Source: JACNKV01 sp964645915
GTDB lineage: Bacteria; Fidelibacterota; Marinisomatia; Marinisomatales; JACNKV01
Length of the DNA stretch: 64,000 bases
Assembly (NCBI GenBank): GCA_964645915.1
Contig: CAZYDH010000002.1
Span: 110,675-174,674 of the forward strand
Reading direction: 5' to 3'
Position numbers and translations under genes: made by a program. Positions within the stretch are counted from its first letter, which is position 1, and the number at the start of each line of letters is the position of its first letter. Of the stretch, positions 1-10,255 are shown piece by piece. Under the pieces are notes generated by a model, which saw only the letters and a list, made by a program, of their open reading frames with translations, was not told the origin of the DNA and searched no databases.

Positions 1-618
1 ACTACGGTTGAGATACATGTATTACAAGGTGAACGCGAAATGGCAATGGATAATAAAACCATAGGACGTTTTCATTTGGACGGTATTCCTCCTGCACCTA
101 GAGGTATCCCTCAGGTTGAGGTTACATTTGATATCGATGCAAATGGTATCTTAAACGTAAGCGCAAAAGATAAAGCAACTGGAAAAGAACAAAGTATCCG
201 TATTGAAGCTTCCACTGGATTGTCAGATCAAGAAGTTGAAAAAATGGTCAACGACGCCAAGAAACATGAATCTGAAGATAAAGAAAAACGGCAAGCAGTA
301 GAGGTGAGAAACCAAGCGGAACATTTAGTTTATCAAACAGAAAAAAATCTGAAAGAGAATGATGATAAACTCTCAGATGAAGATAAAGCACCAATTAACA
401 GTGCGGTTGAAAAATTGAAAAAATCGCTCGAGGGCACAAATGTCGAGGAAATTCAAACAAATATGGACGCATTGAATGCTGCTTGGAATGCTGTTGCTTC
501 AAAAATGTACGAGTCTGCAAAAACAGAAGGTGAACCTCAACAATCTTCTGAACCGAAATCTACTTCTAAAAAAGATGGTGATGAAATAGAAGATGCTGAT
601 TTTGAAGTAGTTGACTAA
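1..618 (+). CDS. dnaK: Chaperone DnaK, C-terminal part (5' end outside window)
   Basis: The reading frame is open from base 1, so the gene enters from the left. The visible 205 residues are the end of the Hsp70 chaperone. The beta-sandwich substrate-binding domain has the typical NGILNVSAKDKATGKE stretch. The helical lid follows, and then a flexible acidic tail ending in DADFEVVD, as in bacterial DnaK. It folds proteins in the cytoplasm with DnaJ and GrpE. The ATPase domain is not in the window. A Met at position 40 is internal and is not the start. A strong terminator follows directly, so dnaK is the last gene of its transcript. Confidence 0.97.
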   Translation, partial: TTVEIHVLQGEREMAMDNKTIGRFHLDGIPPAPRGIPQVEVTFDIDANGILNVSAKDKATGKEQSIRIEASTGLSDQEVEKMVNDAKKHESEDKEKRQAVEVRNQAEHLVYQTEKNLKENDDKLSDEDKAPINSAVEKLKKSLEGTNVEEIQTNMDALNAAWNAVASKMYESAKTEGEPQQSSEPKSTSKKDGDEIEDADFEVVD

Positions 619-630
619 AAACCGAATTGA

Positions 631-667
631 AACCAAAAAAAGCGTTCTATGAACGCTTTTTTTGGTT
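631..667 (+). terminator. Rho-independent terminator of dnaK
   Basis: A perfect 17-bp inverted repeat (arms 631-647 and 651-667) with a 3-nt TAT loop. The stem has a GC core (AGCGTTC/GAACGCT) and the right arm carries seven T. It begins 12 nt after the dnaK stop. It could work in both directions, but only dnaK reads into it. Confidence 0.93.
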
Positions 668-718
668 TTGGGACTCACTACATGTAAGTTCTATGCATTA
701 TTGATCATTGTTTTTGGC

Positions 719-3700
719 ATGAAACGTATAATTAAAGTCTGTTTGACCGTAATTCTCCTTCTCATTGTTGGGGGAGTAATGCTAATGAATTCTTCCATTT
801 GGAAAGAGAAGATAGAAATACATATAAATGATCATGTATTGAACAAAAGCGAATGGCAAATATCTATTGGTCAATTAAGTGGTCATTTTCTATATAATGT
901 AACTGCCACGGATGTCATCTTAAAACAAGATGATAAGGTTGAAGTATTCCTTCCTTTTATTGACATTGATTTGGGTATTTGGTCCACTTTAATTGGAGAT
1001 CCAAAATTAGAATCTATAAAGATCCAAGATTACGAGATCATTGTAAACGAAGTTAAAAATGTTAACCCAAAGGTAGAACAAAAAAATAAATTCGATTTTC
1101 CGATTCAAATAGAGCAAATAAATCTTTCGGGGAGCATCTCTCTTCCTATTGGTGATTCTATTCATATTGCTCATACAAACTTTATCGGATCAATTGAAAA
1201 GAATGATCGAGAGTTAAAACTAAAGATTTCAGATTTGAATATTGTCGATGCAGATTCATTGGTCTCACTACAAATTAACAAGACTAATATTTTCATCGAT
1301 TCAACATCAGTGAGAACGGTCTCACTTCATGGAAACTTCACGAATGTCCCTTTTAAAGGAGAGCTGATTTATACGTATGCTGATGAAAAACAATTATCCG
1401 GAGATTTCAATTTTACTGAATATGTACTTCCGGAATATCTTTATGCTAAAATACCTCTAAAACCTAAATTTTCAAACATATCCGGAGATGTTTCAATTGA
1501 AACCGATTTTGAATCCTTCAAAGGAAACATAGACATAGAAAATGAATTAGGGCTTGATATGGAGGGTGATTTTCTACTCTATATATATAATGACCACTTA
1601 TTACTTGATCATTTGAGTTTGAAGGATGAGTTTGAAGAATTAATGATTACAGGTTTGATGGAGTATTCTGGAAGGATTTCCAGCAGAACACAGTTGTCCA
1701 GTTTTGATATTAGTCAATGGTTAGTAAATCAGCGAAAAACAAATTTGAATGGGGTATTATTATTTGACGGGTTTACTGAAAAAGGACAATTATCAGATAT
1801 CACATTAACCATGGAAGTTTCAGAATCTAAACTGTATTCTAAAGATGCGATCTCTTTATCAGGTTCGATTGCCTATTTTGACAGTGCTTTAACTTTCATA
1901 GATCCACTGTTTATTGCTATCGGCCCCAGTTCGATAAATGTTGATGGAAAAGTTGATCTTCAAGAAGATTTCCTCGATTTACAATTAGATCTGAATAATG
2001 CAGATGTATTTCTGATCAATAATTTTTGGGCTGATACATTAGAACAAGGAACTGCAACCGGAGCATTAAATGTTTCCGGAGCTATAAATCAACCGAATAT
2101 TCGTGGAAATGTCCAGTGTGAAGATATTGTCTATAAAGATTTTTATCTTAGTTCTGCTTCTCTCAATTTAAGTGTTGATAATGGGTTTGATGTAAAAGAT
2201 GGATACGCAATACTCCAGTTTAACGAAGGAGTCTGGAAACGTGGTGATGATTTATACCAATTGGATAACGGAACAGTAGATGCGGTTTTTTATCCTGATA
2301 AAATTGAACTTGAAAATCTCCATATTTTCTCTGGGGATAATTTTGTTCAGCTTTCAGGAAAGTTAACCAAAGAAAATCAAGTTATAATAGATCGAATACA
2401 GTTAATGTATGATAAACATTATTTGATTAACCCAAAACCAATTTTGATTGATTATAACAAAGATAAAATTTCCGTAAAACCTTTTGTTTTACATGTTGAT
2501 GATGGAATCGCAGAAGGATACTTTACTAAAGAGAAAGAAATTGATGCACTCATAAAATTATCAAATATAGACGCCAATATAGTTTCATATGTTACAAAAG
2601 ATGACAGAATGAAATTAAATGGAACTGCCTTTGGCGAATGTTCACTTAAAAAAACAAAAAACTCCATGGACATCTCCGTAGATTTGACTGTAAAAGAAGG
2701 AGAATTTGCAAACCAACCGTTTGATGATATGGTTTTGTCCTTTTTTATTCATGACGGTATCCTCAGTATCGAAGAGATCAGTTTAACTAATCGTGGTTTA
2801 ACGGGAGCACGACTCTCAGGAATGATCCCTTTGGAACAATCTAAAGTATCTATTCCATTTAATCTGGAATCTTCATTCCATAACTTAAATATTAAAGTAT
2901 TAACTCAATTTATTCCGGACTGGTTTACCCTTGGAGGACAGATTTCAGGTGAATACAATTTACATGGAAATGAAACACAAACGAAATTCTACTTCGATGT
3001 TGATATAGACGATGCAGTGTTTGATAGAATTCCATTGGGATTTGTTGAAGGTGAAGGAAATTATGATGGAACCTTTCTAAATTTTACATCTTTTTCATCT
3101 GACTTTGGTGAAAAACATTTATCAGGATCAGCATCTTTGCCCGTAGACTATAATATTGGTTCTGAACGATTTGGTCGAGCAAACCTGAAGAATCCTGTGC
3201 AAGTCGATGTTAGAGGGGAAGGTGATAATCTGTGGTTTATGAGTCCTTATATTTCAATCATAGATTCATTGGATGCAGATTTTGATATTGTATTGCAAAT
3301 CTATGGAACATGGAAAAATTTAATTCGAGATGGTTCTGTCATTATAAAGAATGGAACTCTTTATTCAAATTTAATTGAAGATCCTATCAGAAAAATATAT
3401 GGTGAAGGTACGTGGGAAAATAATCAATTAACCATTTCTGAATTTGAAGGGTTGATGAGTTCAAATAAAAAAGACAAGAACAACTTAGAGGTTTCAGGTC
3501 AGATAGATATGTCACGCTTTTTTCGACCTAAATATGATTTAAATGTTGAGGGCAACAATTTATATTTCTCCGCCATTTCTGAAGATCTGAGTGGAAATGT
3601 TGATGCTGATCTGACAATCACCGGGAGAGATACAATTACCATTGAAGGCAATCTACCTATTATCAATGTAGAAATGTACAAAGAATTTATTGAATCATCT

Positions 3701-4483
3701 GTTGGAGGAACGTCAAAATCTGATAATGCAATTGTTATGGATTATCAGGTTAAATTTCCACTGGATGGAGACTTTACTCTATTGAACAATCAGATTGATG
3801 CAACTTTTGGTGGTGAAATCAGTATCTCTCAGACAGGTAATGCACCTGCTGATTTTTTGGGAGAAGCTTTTACAAAGGAAGGTAAGTTCTATTATTCGAG
3901 TAATATATTCAACATCACGCAGGGATTTTTGTCTTTTGGAGGAAAAGGATTTAATCCGTATTTAGATATTTCGGCCTATACAAATATTGATGATGAACGA
4001 ATTGAGATTTCATTTATTGGTCCTTTAGATAATCCAAAACTAATTCTTGTTTCTGAAAGTGGTTTTTCTCAAAGTGATATTTTAGAGTTATTGACATGGG
4101 GAAAACGATTTGAAGATCAAGAATTTTCATCTACGGGTTTTGGCACTCAAGCAGTCGCTAAAATTGAAAGTTGGATTGAACAGCAATTAAACAGAAAGTT
4201 GTTACAAATTAGCGGACTGGACAACCTTGAGATTTTGGACGACATCAGCATTGCTGGAGCCGGGAACTTAATTAATCCGTCGAACGGAGAAGAGTTCACT
4301 ATTAAAGCCGGATTGTCAGATAATGTGTCATTAAATTATGCGTATAAGAGATCATTTTCCCTAACCAATCCGAGTCATGCGGTTGGGATGGAATATAAAG
4401 TGAATCGATATTTTTCTATCATCGGAAACATTGATGAGCATGGAAATGTTCATGCTAAGTATCGACTTCGGTATGCCTATTGA
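719..4483 (+). CDS. tamB: TamB-like inner-membrane anchored lipid-transport/translocation protein (DUF490)
   Basis: A 1254-residue protein with an N-terminal signal anchor (MKRIIKVCLTVILLLIVGG) and a very long beta-rich, AsmA/DUF490-type body. The last 300 residues carry the TamB signature: a GEFSISQ-like GEISISQTG strand, an EGKFYYSS segment, then DIELLTWG-like DILELLTWGKRF near residue 1135. TamB proteins bridge the inner and outer membrane and are now thought to move phospholipids. The next gene is an Omp85 protein, the expected partner. I chose the ATG at 719. The longer frame from a TTG at 662 lies inside the dnaK terminator and would put 19 odd residues before the signal anchor. Confidence 0.92.
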   Translation: MKRIIKVCLTVILLLIVGGVMLMNSSIWKEKIEIHINDHVLNKSEWQISIGQLSGHFLYNVTATDVILKQDDKVEVFLPFIDIDLGIWSTLIGDPKLESIKIQDYEIIVNEVKNVNPKVEQKNKFDFPIQIEQINLSGSISLPIGDSIHIAHTNFIGSIEKNDRELKLKISDLNIVDADSLVSLQINKTNIFIDSTSVRTVSLHGNFTNVPFKGELIYTYADEKQLSGDFNFTEYVLPEYLYAKIPLKPKFSNISGDVSIETDFESFKGNIDIENELGLDMEGDFLLYIYNDHLLLDHLSLKDEFEELMITGLMEYSGRISSRTQLSSFDISQWLVNQRKTNLNGVLLFDGFTEKGQLSDITLTMEVSESKLYSKDAISLSGSIAYFDSALTFIDPLFIAIGPSSINVDGKVDLQEDFLDLQLDLNNADVFLINNFWADTLEQGTATGALNVSGAINQPNIRGNVQCEDIVYKDFYLSSASLNLSVDNGFDVKDGYAILQFNEGVWKRGDDLYQLDNGTVDAVFYPDKIELENLHIFSGDNFVQLSGKLTKENQVIIDRIQLMYDKHYLINPKPILIDYNKDKISVKPFVLHVDDGIAEGYFTKEKEIDALIKLSNIDANIVSYVTKDDRMKLNGTAFGECSLKKTKNSMDISVDLTVKEGEFANQPFDDMVLSFFIHDGILSIEEISLTNRGLTGARLSGMIPLEQSKVSIPFNLESSFHNLNIKVLTQFIPDWFTLGGQISGEYNLHGNETQTKFYFDVDIDDAVFDRIPLGFVEGEGNYDGTFLNFTSFSSDFGEKHLSGSASLPVDYNIGSERFGRANLKNPVQVDVRGEGDNLWFMSPYISIIDSLDADFDIVLQIYGTWKNLIRDGSVIIKNGTLYSNLIEDPIRKIYGEGTWENNQLTISEFEGLMSSNKKDKNNLEVSGQIDMSRFFRPKYDLNVEGNNLYFSAISEDLSGNVDADLTITGRDTITIEGNLPIINVEMYKEFIESSVGGTSKSDNAIVMDYQVKFPLDGDFTLLNNQIDATFGGEISISQTGNAPADFLGEAFTKEGKFYYSSNIFNITQGFLSFGGKGFNPYLDISAYTNIDDERIEISFIGPLDNPKLILVSESGFSQSDILELLTWGKRFEDQEFSSTGFGTQAVAKIESWIEQQLNRKLLQISGLDNLEILDDISIAGAGNLINPSNGEEFTIKAGLSDNVSLNYAYKRSFSLTNPSHAVGMEYKVNRYFSIIGNIDEHGNVHAKYRLRYAY

Positions 4484-4583
4484 TTGTCTGCTAATCGAAA
4501 ATATTTAGTTTATATACCATTTCGATTTTATTGTTTCCTCTGTGTACTTTTCTTAGCTTATTAGATACTATAATCACGAGATA

Positions 4584-6380
4584 ATGCAAAAACGACTTAT
4601 CGCTATTTTAGCGCTCCCCATCCTTTTACTGGCCCTCCCCGGTAAAAAACTCTACGTTGAATCCATACATATTTACGGAGAAAAAACTATCTCCGAGAGA
4701 AATATTTTATCAACTCTCAGGACAAAAAACCCCAGTCTGTTTTCAAGAAAAATAGAGTTTGATCACAGAAAGTTCCGATTGGACGCAATTAGTGTTAAGA
4801 ATCTCTATATATCAAAAGGCTACCTAAATGTCACAGTAAAAGATTCAATTTCTAAGAAAAACGATAGAGTTGAAATATTTCTATTGATAAATGAAGGAAA
4901 TCAATTTTTTGTCAGAGATGTTCAGATTTTAGGAAATGTACAGGTAAAGCAAAAAACAATCCAATCTATTTTAGGGGTCCACGCCAATAAACCGTACGAC
5001 CCCGTAACGGCGAATATGAATCTTCCAAAACTTCAGGCTGAATATCACCGGCATGGGAAATTATTTTCATCATTTCAAATATTAGATGCTATAAATGATT
5101 CAGTTGAGGTTTTGATTAAAATTCATGAAGGTCCTAATGTATTTATTCAAGATTATACTATTGATGGAACCGCTGATCTGGGAACCGATATTGTTGAACG
5201 TGAGATCATGTTCAACAGTGGTGACCTTTACAATAAAGATGATATGGACTTAACTCAGCGATATTTACTGGAAAATGGTGTTTTTTCTTACGCCAGTTTG
5301 ACTCCGGTTCCTGTAAGTCACAATGATTCATCGGTGACAATCAATATTGAAGTACATTTATTTAAACCGAGTGAATTTATATCAGAGGGCGGTTATTATC
5401 CGATCGAGTATTATGAAGGGGCAGAACCGTTACCGGGTTTTGGTATTGAGTTGGGATGGAAAAACCGAAGTTTATTAAAAACTACAACCAGTTTTTCCAC
5501 AAAGATGAAAGCATATGGTATTCCAGCTGAAGATTATATTTATCCGAAAATGGAAGCGCAGATGGGGTTTGCAAATCAATGGTTTTTAAAACATCGGTTA
5601 CCCACTCAGTTTTCTGTTTTTTATGAGACTTTTAAACATTATGTGCAAAAAGATGATCCGAGAGTTATGCGGTTTGGTTTGAATTTTTCAACTATAAAAA
5701 AGTTCAATGAACGATCTTATATCGAACTAAGAATGCAATGGGAAAAATTTGTCGAACCGGAAGGATTAAGTGAAAACATTCAGCAACGATCAATACAAGT
5801 AATTAATAGATTAGATTGGACAGATAATCCATTATATCCACAAAAAGGGATTGTTTTGACAGCCGAAGGAAAAAATGTAGGGGGAATTTTAGGTGGAAAT
5901 CGAAGTTTTATTAAAACAGATATGGGTATTCAAACGTACATCCCAATATGGAAGGAGATCATTCTAGCCAGTCGAGTAAAATATGGTTTGATCTTTGGAT
6001 GGGATGAGTCGGATGAGGTGGGTCTTTATGACAAATATTATTTAGGTGGAAGTTCAAGTATGCGTGGTTGGGATATGTTACGATTCCGAACAGATGAAGA
6101 TGGGAATCCCGAAGGGGATGTGCAGAGATTGTTGACAAATGTAGAGATGAGATTTCCTCTGTTTTGGCTTTTGGGAGGAGAACTATTCGTAGATGGAGGT
6201 CAGCTTTCTGATATTAGCACACCGATTTCTGATCAAGAATTACAATGGAATGCGGGATTTGGGATTGCTTTAAGAACTCCAATTCTACCATTCCGTGCTG
6301 ATTTTGCATATCCTTTGGAAAAATCTCCTGAAGAACTCTCATCCTGGAAAATCCAATTGGGCGTTCAATATATTTTTTAG
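4584..6380 (+). CDS. tamA: Omp85-family outer-membrane protein (TamA/BamA-like)
   Basis: 598 residues with a signal peptide (MQKRLIAILALPILLLALPG), three POTRA-like repeats (about residues 22-110, 111-188 and 189-268) and a C-terminal 16-strand type beta-barrel. The barrel holds the conserved Omp85 loop-6 motif, seen as GGSSSMRGW at residues 488-496. Three POTRA domains and about 600 residues match TamA better than five-POTRA BamA. Its position 100 bases after tamB supports a TamA-TamB pair, though in this phylum TamB may also pair with BamA. It probably acts in outer-membrane protein or lipid assembly. Confidence 0.9.
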   Translation: MQKRLIAILALPILLLALPGKKLYVESIHIYGEKTISERNILSTLRTKNPSLFSRKIEFDHRKFRLDAISVKNLYISKGYLNVTVKDSISKKNDRVEIFLLINEGNQFFVRDVQILGNVQVKQKTIQSILGVHANKPYDPVTANMNLPKLQAEYHRHGKLFSSFQILDAINDSVEVLIKIHEGPNVFIQDYTIDGTADLGTDIVEREIMFNSGDLYNKDDMDLTQRYLLENGVFSYASLTPVPVSHNDSSVTINIEVHLFKPSEFISEGGYYPIEYYEGAEPLPGFGIELGWKNRSLLKTTTSFSTKMKAYGIPAEDYIYPKMEAQMGFANQWFLKHRLPTQFSVFYETFKHYVQKDDPRVMRFGLNFSTIKKFNERSYIELRMQWEKFVEPEGLSENIQQRSIQVINRLDWTDNPLYPQKGIVLTAEGKNVGGILGGNRSFIKTDMGIQTYIPIWKEIILASRVKYGLIFGWDESDEVGLYDKYYLGGSSSMRGWDMLRFRTDEDGNPEGDVQRLLTNVEMRFPLFWLLGGELFVDGGQLSDISTPISDQELQWNAGFGIALRTPILPFRADFAYPLEKSPEELSSWKIQLGVQYIF

Positions 6381-6520
6381 GAAGGGGAACAAAATACAAA
6401 TTATTTTGTATTAGCACAGTAAGCAGATTTGACAAGAAATAATCCTCGAGTTATTGCTTGGAAGAACTGTTTAGCTTCACATAAATTTCACTACTTTTTT
6501 TAATTAACAAAACTGAGATC

Positions 6521-7264
6521 ATGAACAAATATTTGATGATAATGATAACTGTTGCACTTGTATTGTCAGGATGCAGTAAATCTCTCGAACAGCAATTTGA
6601 ATTGGGAGTGGAAAAAACCAATGAAGGTAACTATTCCGAAGCTATTCAGATATTTTCTAGAATTGTCGAGGAAGATAAAGATCTTTTATTAGACCCAATC
6701 GCCGCACAAGCCAATTATCAATTAGCACAAGTGCATTTGAATTTTCTGAATGAATATTCCGCTGGTTATAAAGAACTGCAGAAAGTTGCTTATAACTATG
6801 AGCATACAGAATTTGGGGAAAAAGCCAAACTTGAAATTTATAATTTCCCTCAATGGCTTATGAATAAAGCAGAAGTTGAACGTGATGGAAAAAATATGAA
6901 AGAAGCTATTCATATCCTTCAGATTTTAACTGAGCATTTTTCATCCAGTGACTTGGCTCCAAAGGCCCAATATCTTATTGGAGATATTTACAATAATGAT
7001 TTAAGTGTTTTTGAAATGGCAATACAAGCATATAGACTGGTGATTGTGAATTTCCCCGGTTCATCTCAAGAACCACATGCACAGTTTATGATCGCCTATA
7101 TTTATGCAAATTATTTAAATCAATTCGAAAGCGCACGGAAAGAATATCAAGTATTTTTAGATACGTATCCTAAACATGAATTAACCCCGTCTGTAAGATT
7201 TGAAATGGAATTTTTAGGTAGAGATATTAACGAAATACCTACTCTTAAAAGGATAGCTTCATAA
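6521..7264 (+). CDS. TPR lipoprotein, BamD/YfiO-like
   Basis: 247 residues with a lipoprotein signal (lipobox LSGC, Cys18). Degenerate tetratricopeptide repeats follow, for example NEGNYSEAIQIFSRIV near residue 36 and later copies at about 130-230. Short TPR lipoproteins of this size are often BamD-type members of the outer-membrane assembly machine, and this would suit the upstream Omp85 gene. However, the downstream gene is only 4 nt away and is moxR, so it may instead belong to the MoxR/DUF58 operon. Exact function is not certain. Confidence 0.75.
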   Translation: MNKYLMIMITVALVLSGCSKSLEQQFELGVEKTNEGNYSEAIQIFSRIVEEDKDLLLDPIAAQANYQLAQVHLNFLNEYSAGYKELQKVAYNYEHTEFGEKAKLEIYNFPQWLMNKAEVERDGKNMKEAIHILQILTEHFSSSDLAPKAQYLIGDIYNNDLSVFEMAIQAYRLVIVNFPGSSQEPHAQFMIAYIYANYLNQFESARKEYQVFLDTYPKHELTPSVRFEMEFLGRDINEIPTLKRIAS

Positions 7265-7268
7265 AAAA

Positions 7269-8264
7269 ATGACTGACTTTAGTATTACCGAAATAAATAA
7301 TCGTATTGCCAAGGATTCATTATTTCTTGATGACCTTAAAAAAGGAATCAAGGAAATAATTGTTGGCCAAGAAGAACTCATCGATAAAATTCTCATTAGT
7401 CTATTAGCAAATGGACATATTTTGTTAGAAGGCGTCCCTGGATTAGCCAAAACTCTGACGATAAAAACAATTGCACAATTGATTCATACTAAATTCCAGA
7501 GAGTCCAATTTACGCCTGATATGCTCCCTGCGGATTTATTAGGAACATTAATCTATAATCAAAAAACCGGAAGTTTTGAAACACGAAAAGGTCCGATATT
7601 TGCAAATGTCATTCTTGCAGACGAAATAAACCGTGCACCATCAAAAGTCCAAAGCGCTTTGTTAGAGGTTATGCAGGAAAGACAAATAACGATTGGTGAA
7701 GATTCATTTACTTTAGATCCTCCTTTTCTTGTTTTTGCAACACAGAATCCTATCGAGCAAGAAGGAACCTATCCATTACCAGAAGCTCAAATAGACCGGT
7801 TCATGTTCAAATTGAAAGTAGATTATCCGACCAAAGAGGAAGAAAAGAAAATTTTAAAACGTGCTGTTTGGACAGAATCCTATGGAGAGGTAAAGCCAAT
7901 TATCGAACCCGAAGTAATAATTCATGCTCAGAAAACGGTTCATGATATTTACGTAGATGAGAAAGTTGAAGAGTATATTTTAAATCTTGTGTTTGCAACA
8001 CGAAATCCGAAAGAGTACAATTTATCCGATTTTGATGGATTAATTGAATTTGGTGCTTCTCCACGTGCAAGTATAAATCTGATTTTAGCTTCAAAAGCAC
8101 GAGCATTTCTGCAGGGCAGAGGATACGTGACACCGGAAGACGTCCGATATGTTGGAGCGGATGTATTTAGACACCGAATCATACTAACCTATGAAGCAGA
8201 AGCTGAAGAGTTAACTTCCGAGGATATAATTACTCGCTTATTTGACACGGTTGAAATTCCCTGA
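7269..8264 (+). CDS. MoxR-family AAA+ ATPase
   Basis: 331 residues of MoxR type. The Walker A is GVPGLAKT (residues 55-62). The Walker B is ADEINR (117-122), followed by the family-typical APSKVQSALLEVMQERQ. The sensor region is ATQNPIEQEGTYPLPEAQIDRF-like near residue 160. MoxR ATPases act as chaperones with DUF58 and VWA proteins in the maturation or envelope-stress systems they sit with. Here the next gene is exactly such a DUF58 protein, 64 bases downstream. Confidence 0.94.
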   Translation: MTDFSITEINNRIAKDSLFLDDLKKGIKEIIVGQEELIDKILISLLANGHILLEGVPGLAKTLTIKTIAQLIHTKFQRVQFTPDMLPADLLGTLIYNQKTGSFETRKGPIFANVILADEINRAPSKVQSALLEVMQERQITIGEDSFTLDPPFLVFATQNPIEQEGTYPLPEAQIDRFMFKLKVDYPTKEEEKKILKRAVWTESYGEVKPIIEPEVIIHAQKTVHDIYVDEKVEEYILNLVFATRNPKEYNLSDFDGLIEFGASPRASINLILASKARAFLQGRGYVTPEDVRYVGADVFRHRIILTYEAEAEELTSEDIITRLFDTVEIP

Positions 8265-8328
8265 TCCTTCTCCCTAATAAAATATGATTTTGAACCGGTA
8301 TGGTTTTATGCGGTTCATCAGTTGATTT

Positions 8329-9204
8329 ATGATCCCAAAAGAAATCTTAAAGAAAGTTAAACAGATAGAGATTCGTACACGTGGATTGGTCAATGATCTA
8401 TTCGGTGGGGAGTATCATTCTGTATTTAAAGGTCGCGGAATGACTTTCTCAGAAGTTCGTGAGTATCAACAGGGAGATGATATTCGCTTAATTGACTGGA
8501 ATGTAACAGCTAGAAATGGATCTCCTTTTATTAAAGTGTTTGAAGAGGAAAGGGAGTTAACTGTATATCTCGTCATTGATGTCAGTCGATCCGGTCATTT
8601 TGGATCCATTGAAAAATTCAAGACTGAAATTGGAGTGGAAATTGCATCCGTATTAGGTTTTTCGGCGATAAAAAACAACGATAAGGTCGGTGTGATATTA
8701 TTTAGCGAAGATGTCGAAAAGTATATTGCGCCCAAAAAAGGAAAATCTCATGTGCTTCGTGTCGTTAGAGAGCTATTATATTATAAACCTCAAGGACAAG
8801 GGACGTCCATTAAAAATGCATTGGAGTTTTTATTAAAAGTAACGAAACGACGAAGTGTTGTATTCCTAATCTCTGATTTCATAGATCAGGATTATTGGAA
8901 AACACTTCGTATCGTCAATCGCAAACATGATCTAATAGGAATTCAACTATATGATCCGGCAGAGATGACTGTTCCAAATATGGGATTAATCAAAATTCAT
9001 GATCCCGAAACAGAAGAAGAATTTTGGATAGATACTAACTCCTCAAATGATAGAAAAGCATATGAAAGTCAAATGAACCTTAATGCTACTCAATTGAAAA
9101 AGAAATGTGAAAAAATACGATTTGATCTTATCCCTATATCAGCAAAAGATGATTATGTTGAACCTCTTATGAGATATTTTAAAACGCGTGAAAAACGATA
9201 TTAA
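8329..9204 (+). CDS. DUF58 (VWA-like) protein, MoxR partner
   Basis: 291 residues with the DUF58 core motif GRGMTFSEVREYQQGDDIR-like at about 37-55 and RLIDWNVTARNG just after. A VWA-like fold follows, with a MIDAS-type start (VIDVSRSGHFG near residue 86). The family is always found beside moxR. Together they are thought to form a chaperone-like complex with unknown clients. The start is ATG at 8329. A small inverted repeat (TGAACCG at 8291 with CGGTTCA at 8311) lies in the leader between moxR and this gene. Confidence 0.92.
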   Translation: MIPKEILKKVKQIEIRTRGLVNDLFGGEYHSVFKGRGMTFSEVREYQQGDDIRLIDWNVTARNGSPFIKVFEEERELTVYLVIDVSRSGHFGSIEKFKTEIGVEIASVLGFSAIKNNDKVGVILFSEDVEKYIAPKKGKSHVLRVVRELLYYKPQGQGTSIKNALEFLLKVTKRRSVVFLISDFIDQDYWKTLRIVNRKHDLIGIQLYDPAEMTVPNMGLIKIHDPETEEEFWIDTNSSNDRKAYESQMNLNATQLKKKCEKIRFDLIPISAKDDYVEPLMRYFKTREKRY

Positions 9205-9208
9205 ATCG

Positions 9209-10138
9209 ATGAGAAATAAAGGTCCAATATATACCACTCTTCTTTTTTCTTCTGTACTTATCGGTTTGATTCTAAGTAGTTGTGATAGTCAAAAACCTTT
9301 TGATGGAAAATCACTATCGGTCATTGCAGAGTTAGATACAACAGAAGCCACGATTGGGGATATTGTGACGTTATCGGTTACTGTCAATCATTCGGACAAA
9401 TATCGTATTCACTTTCCAGATTTACAAGATTCATTGGAATTAGAAAAACGAGATAGAAATATTCTCCAAATCAAAAACCAATCTATTGCTGAATTTCAAT
9501 TAGTCCCATGGGACACTGGAAAATTCGAGATTCCTCCTTATACTGTACAATTTATTGAGAAGGATAATGTGCCTGCTTTTGAGATGAGTACATATCCATT
9601 AGAATTAGATGTAAAATCCGTCTTAAGTAACGAACAGTCAAGGGATTTGCACCCTGTAAAAGAACCGGTTCCTGTCTCTCCACCGATTCCTTGGAGAATA
9701 ATTACATTAGTAACACTTTTTATGCTTTTACTGGGTAGCGCGATTTATTTATGGAAACAACGGATTCCTCCGATCATCATTCCAACTCAAGAATATGATT
9801 CCTCGGTTCCTCCCAATACTATTGCCATGGAAAAGTTGTCGAAACTTAAAATTGATGGAGATAGTAAATTATTTTACACAGGATTATCATACACCCTTAG
9901 AGAGTTTATCGAAAATAGTTACTATTTAAAAACATTAGAAATGACTACAAAAGAAATCATTGAATGTCGATCATGGGTTGATATCCCTGAAAATCAATTT
10001 AATGAATGGACTCAACTTCTTTCCCGTGCAGATATGGTGAAATATGCACGTGATGAAGTTATGCAAACTCAGAAATTAAACGATTTGAATTGGAGTAAGG
10101 AGTTTGTAGAACAATTTAAAGTCGAGTACTCAATCTAA
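9209..10138 (+). CDS. BatD-like membrane lipoprotein of the moxR operon
   Basis: 309 residues from the ATG at 9209, four bases after the DUF58 stop. A GTG start at 9188 is possible but would overlap the upstream gene. There is a lipoprotein-like signal (LSSC, Cys25), a beta-sandwich segment (about 30-135) resembling BatD or oxygen-tolerance proteins, one membrane helix (about 160-180) and a cytoplasmic alpha-helical tail like DUF4381. The usual VWA proteins BatA and BatB are not present here, so this is a shortened moxR-DUF58-BatD operon. Confidence 0.7.
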   Translation: MRNKGPIYTTLLFSSVLIGLILSSCDSQKPFDGKSLSVIAELDTTEATIGDIVTLSVTVNHSDKYRIHFPDLQDSLELEKRDRNILQIKNQSIAEFQLVPWDTGKFEIPPYTVQFIEKDNVPAFEMSTYPLELDVKSVLSNEQSRDLHPVKEPVPVSPPIPWRIITLVTLFMLLLGSAIYLWKQRIPPIIIPTQEYDSSVPPNTIAMEKLSKLKIDGDSKLFYTGLSYTLREFIENSYYLKTLEMTTKEIIECRSWVDIPENQFNEWTQLLSRADMVKYARDEVMQTQKLNDLNWSKEFVEQFKVEYSI

Positions 10139-10255
10139 TTTTTATATATTTTTCCTTAATTCTATCAATTATATTAAATAAAAAAGAGATTCATTCATAA
10201 ATTTGAACTCTTCTCATCATTTGCTAAATTTAGAAGCTAAATAAGAAGGAATAAT

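Noticed and set aside
662..718. Longer tamB frame from a TTG start
   Set aside because: It begins within the dnaK terminator, has no ribosome site and adds residues before a clean signal anchor.
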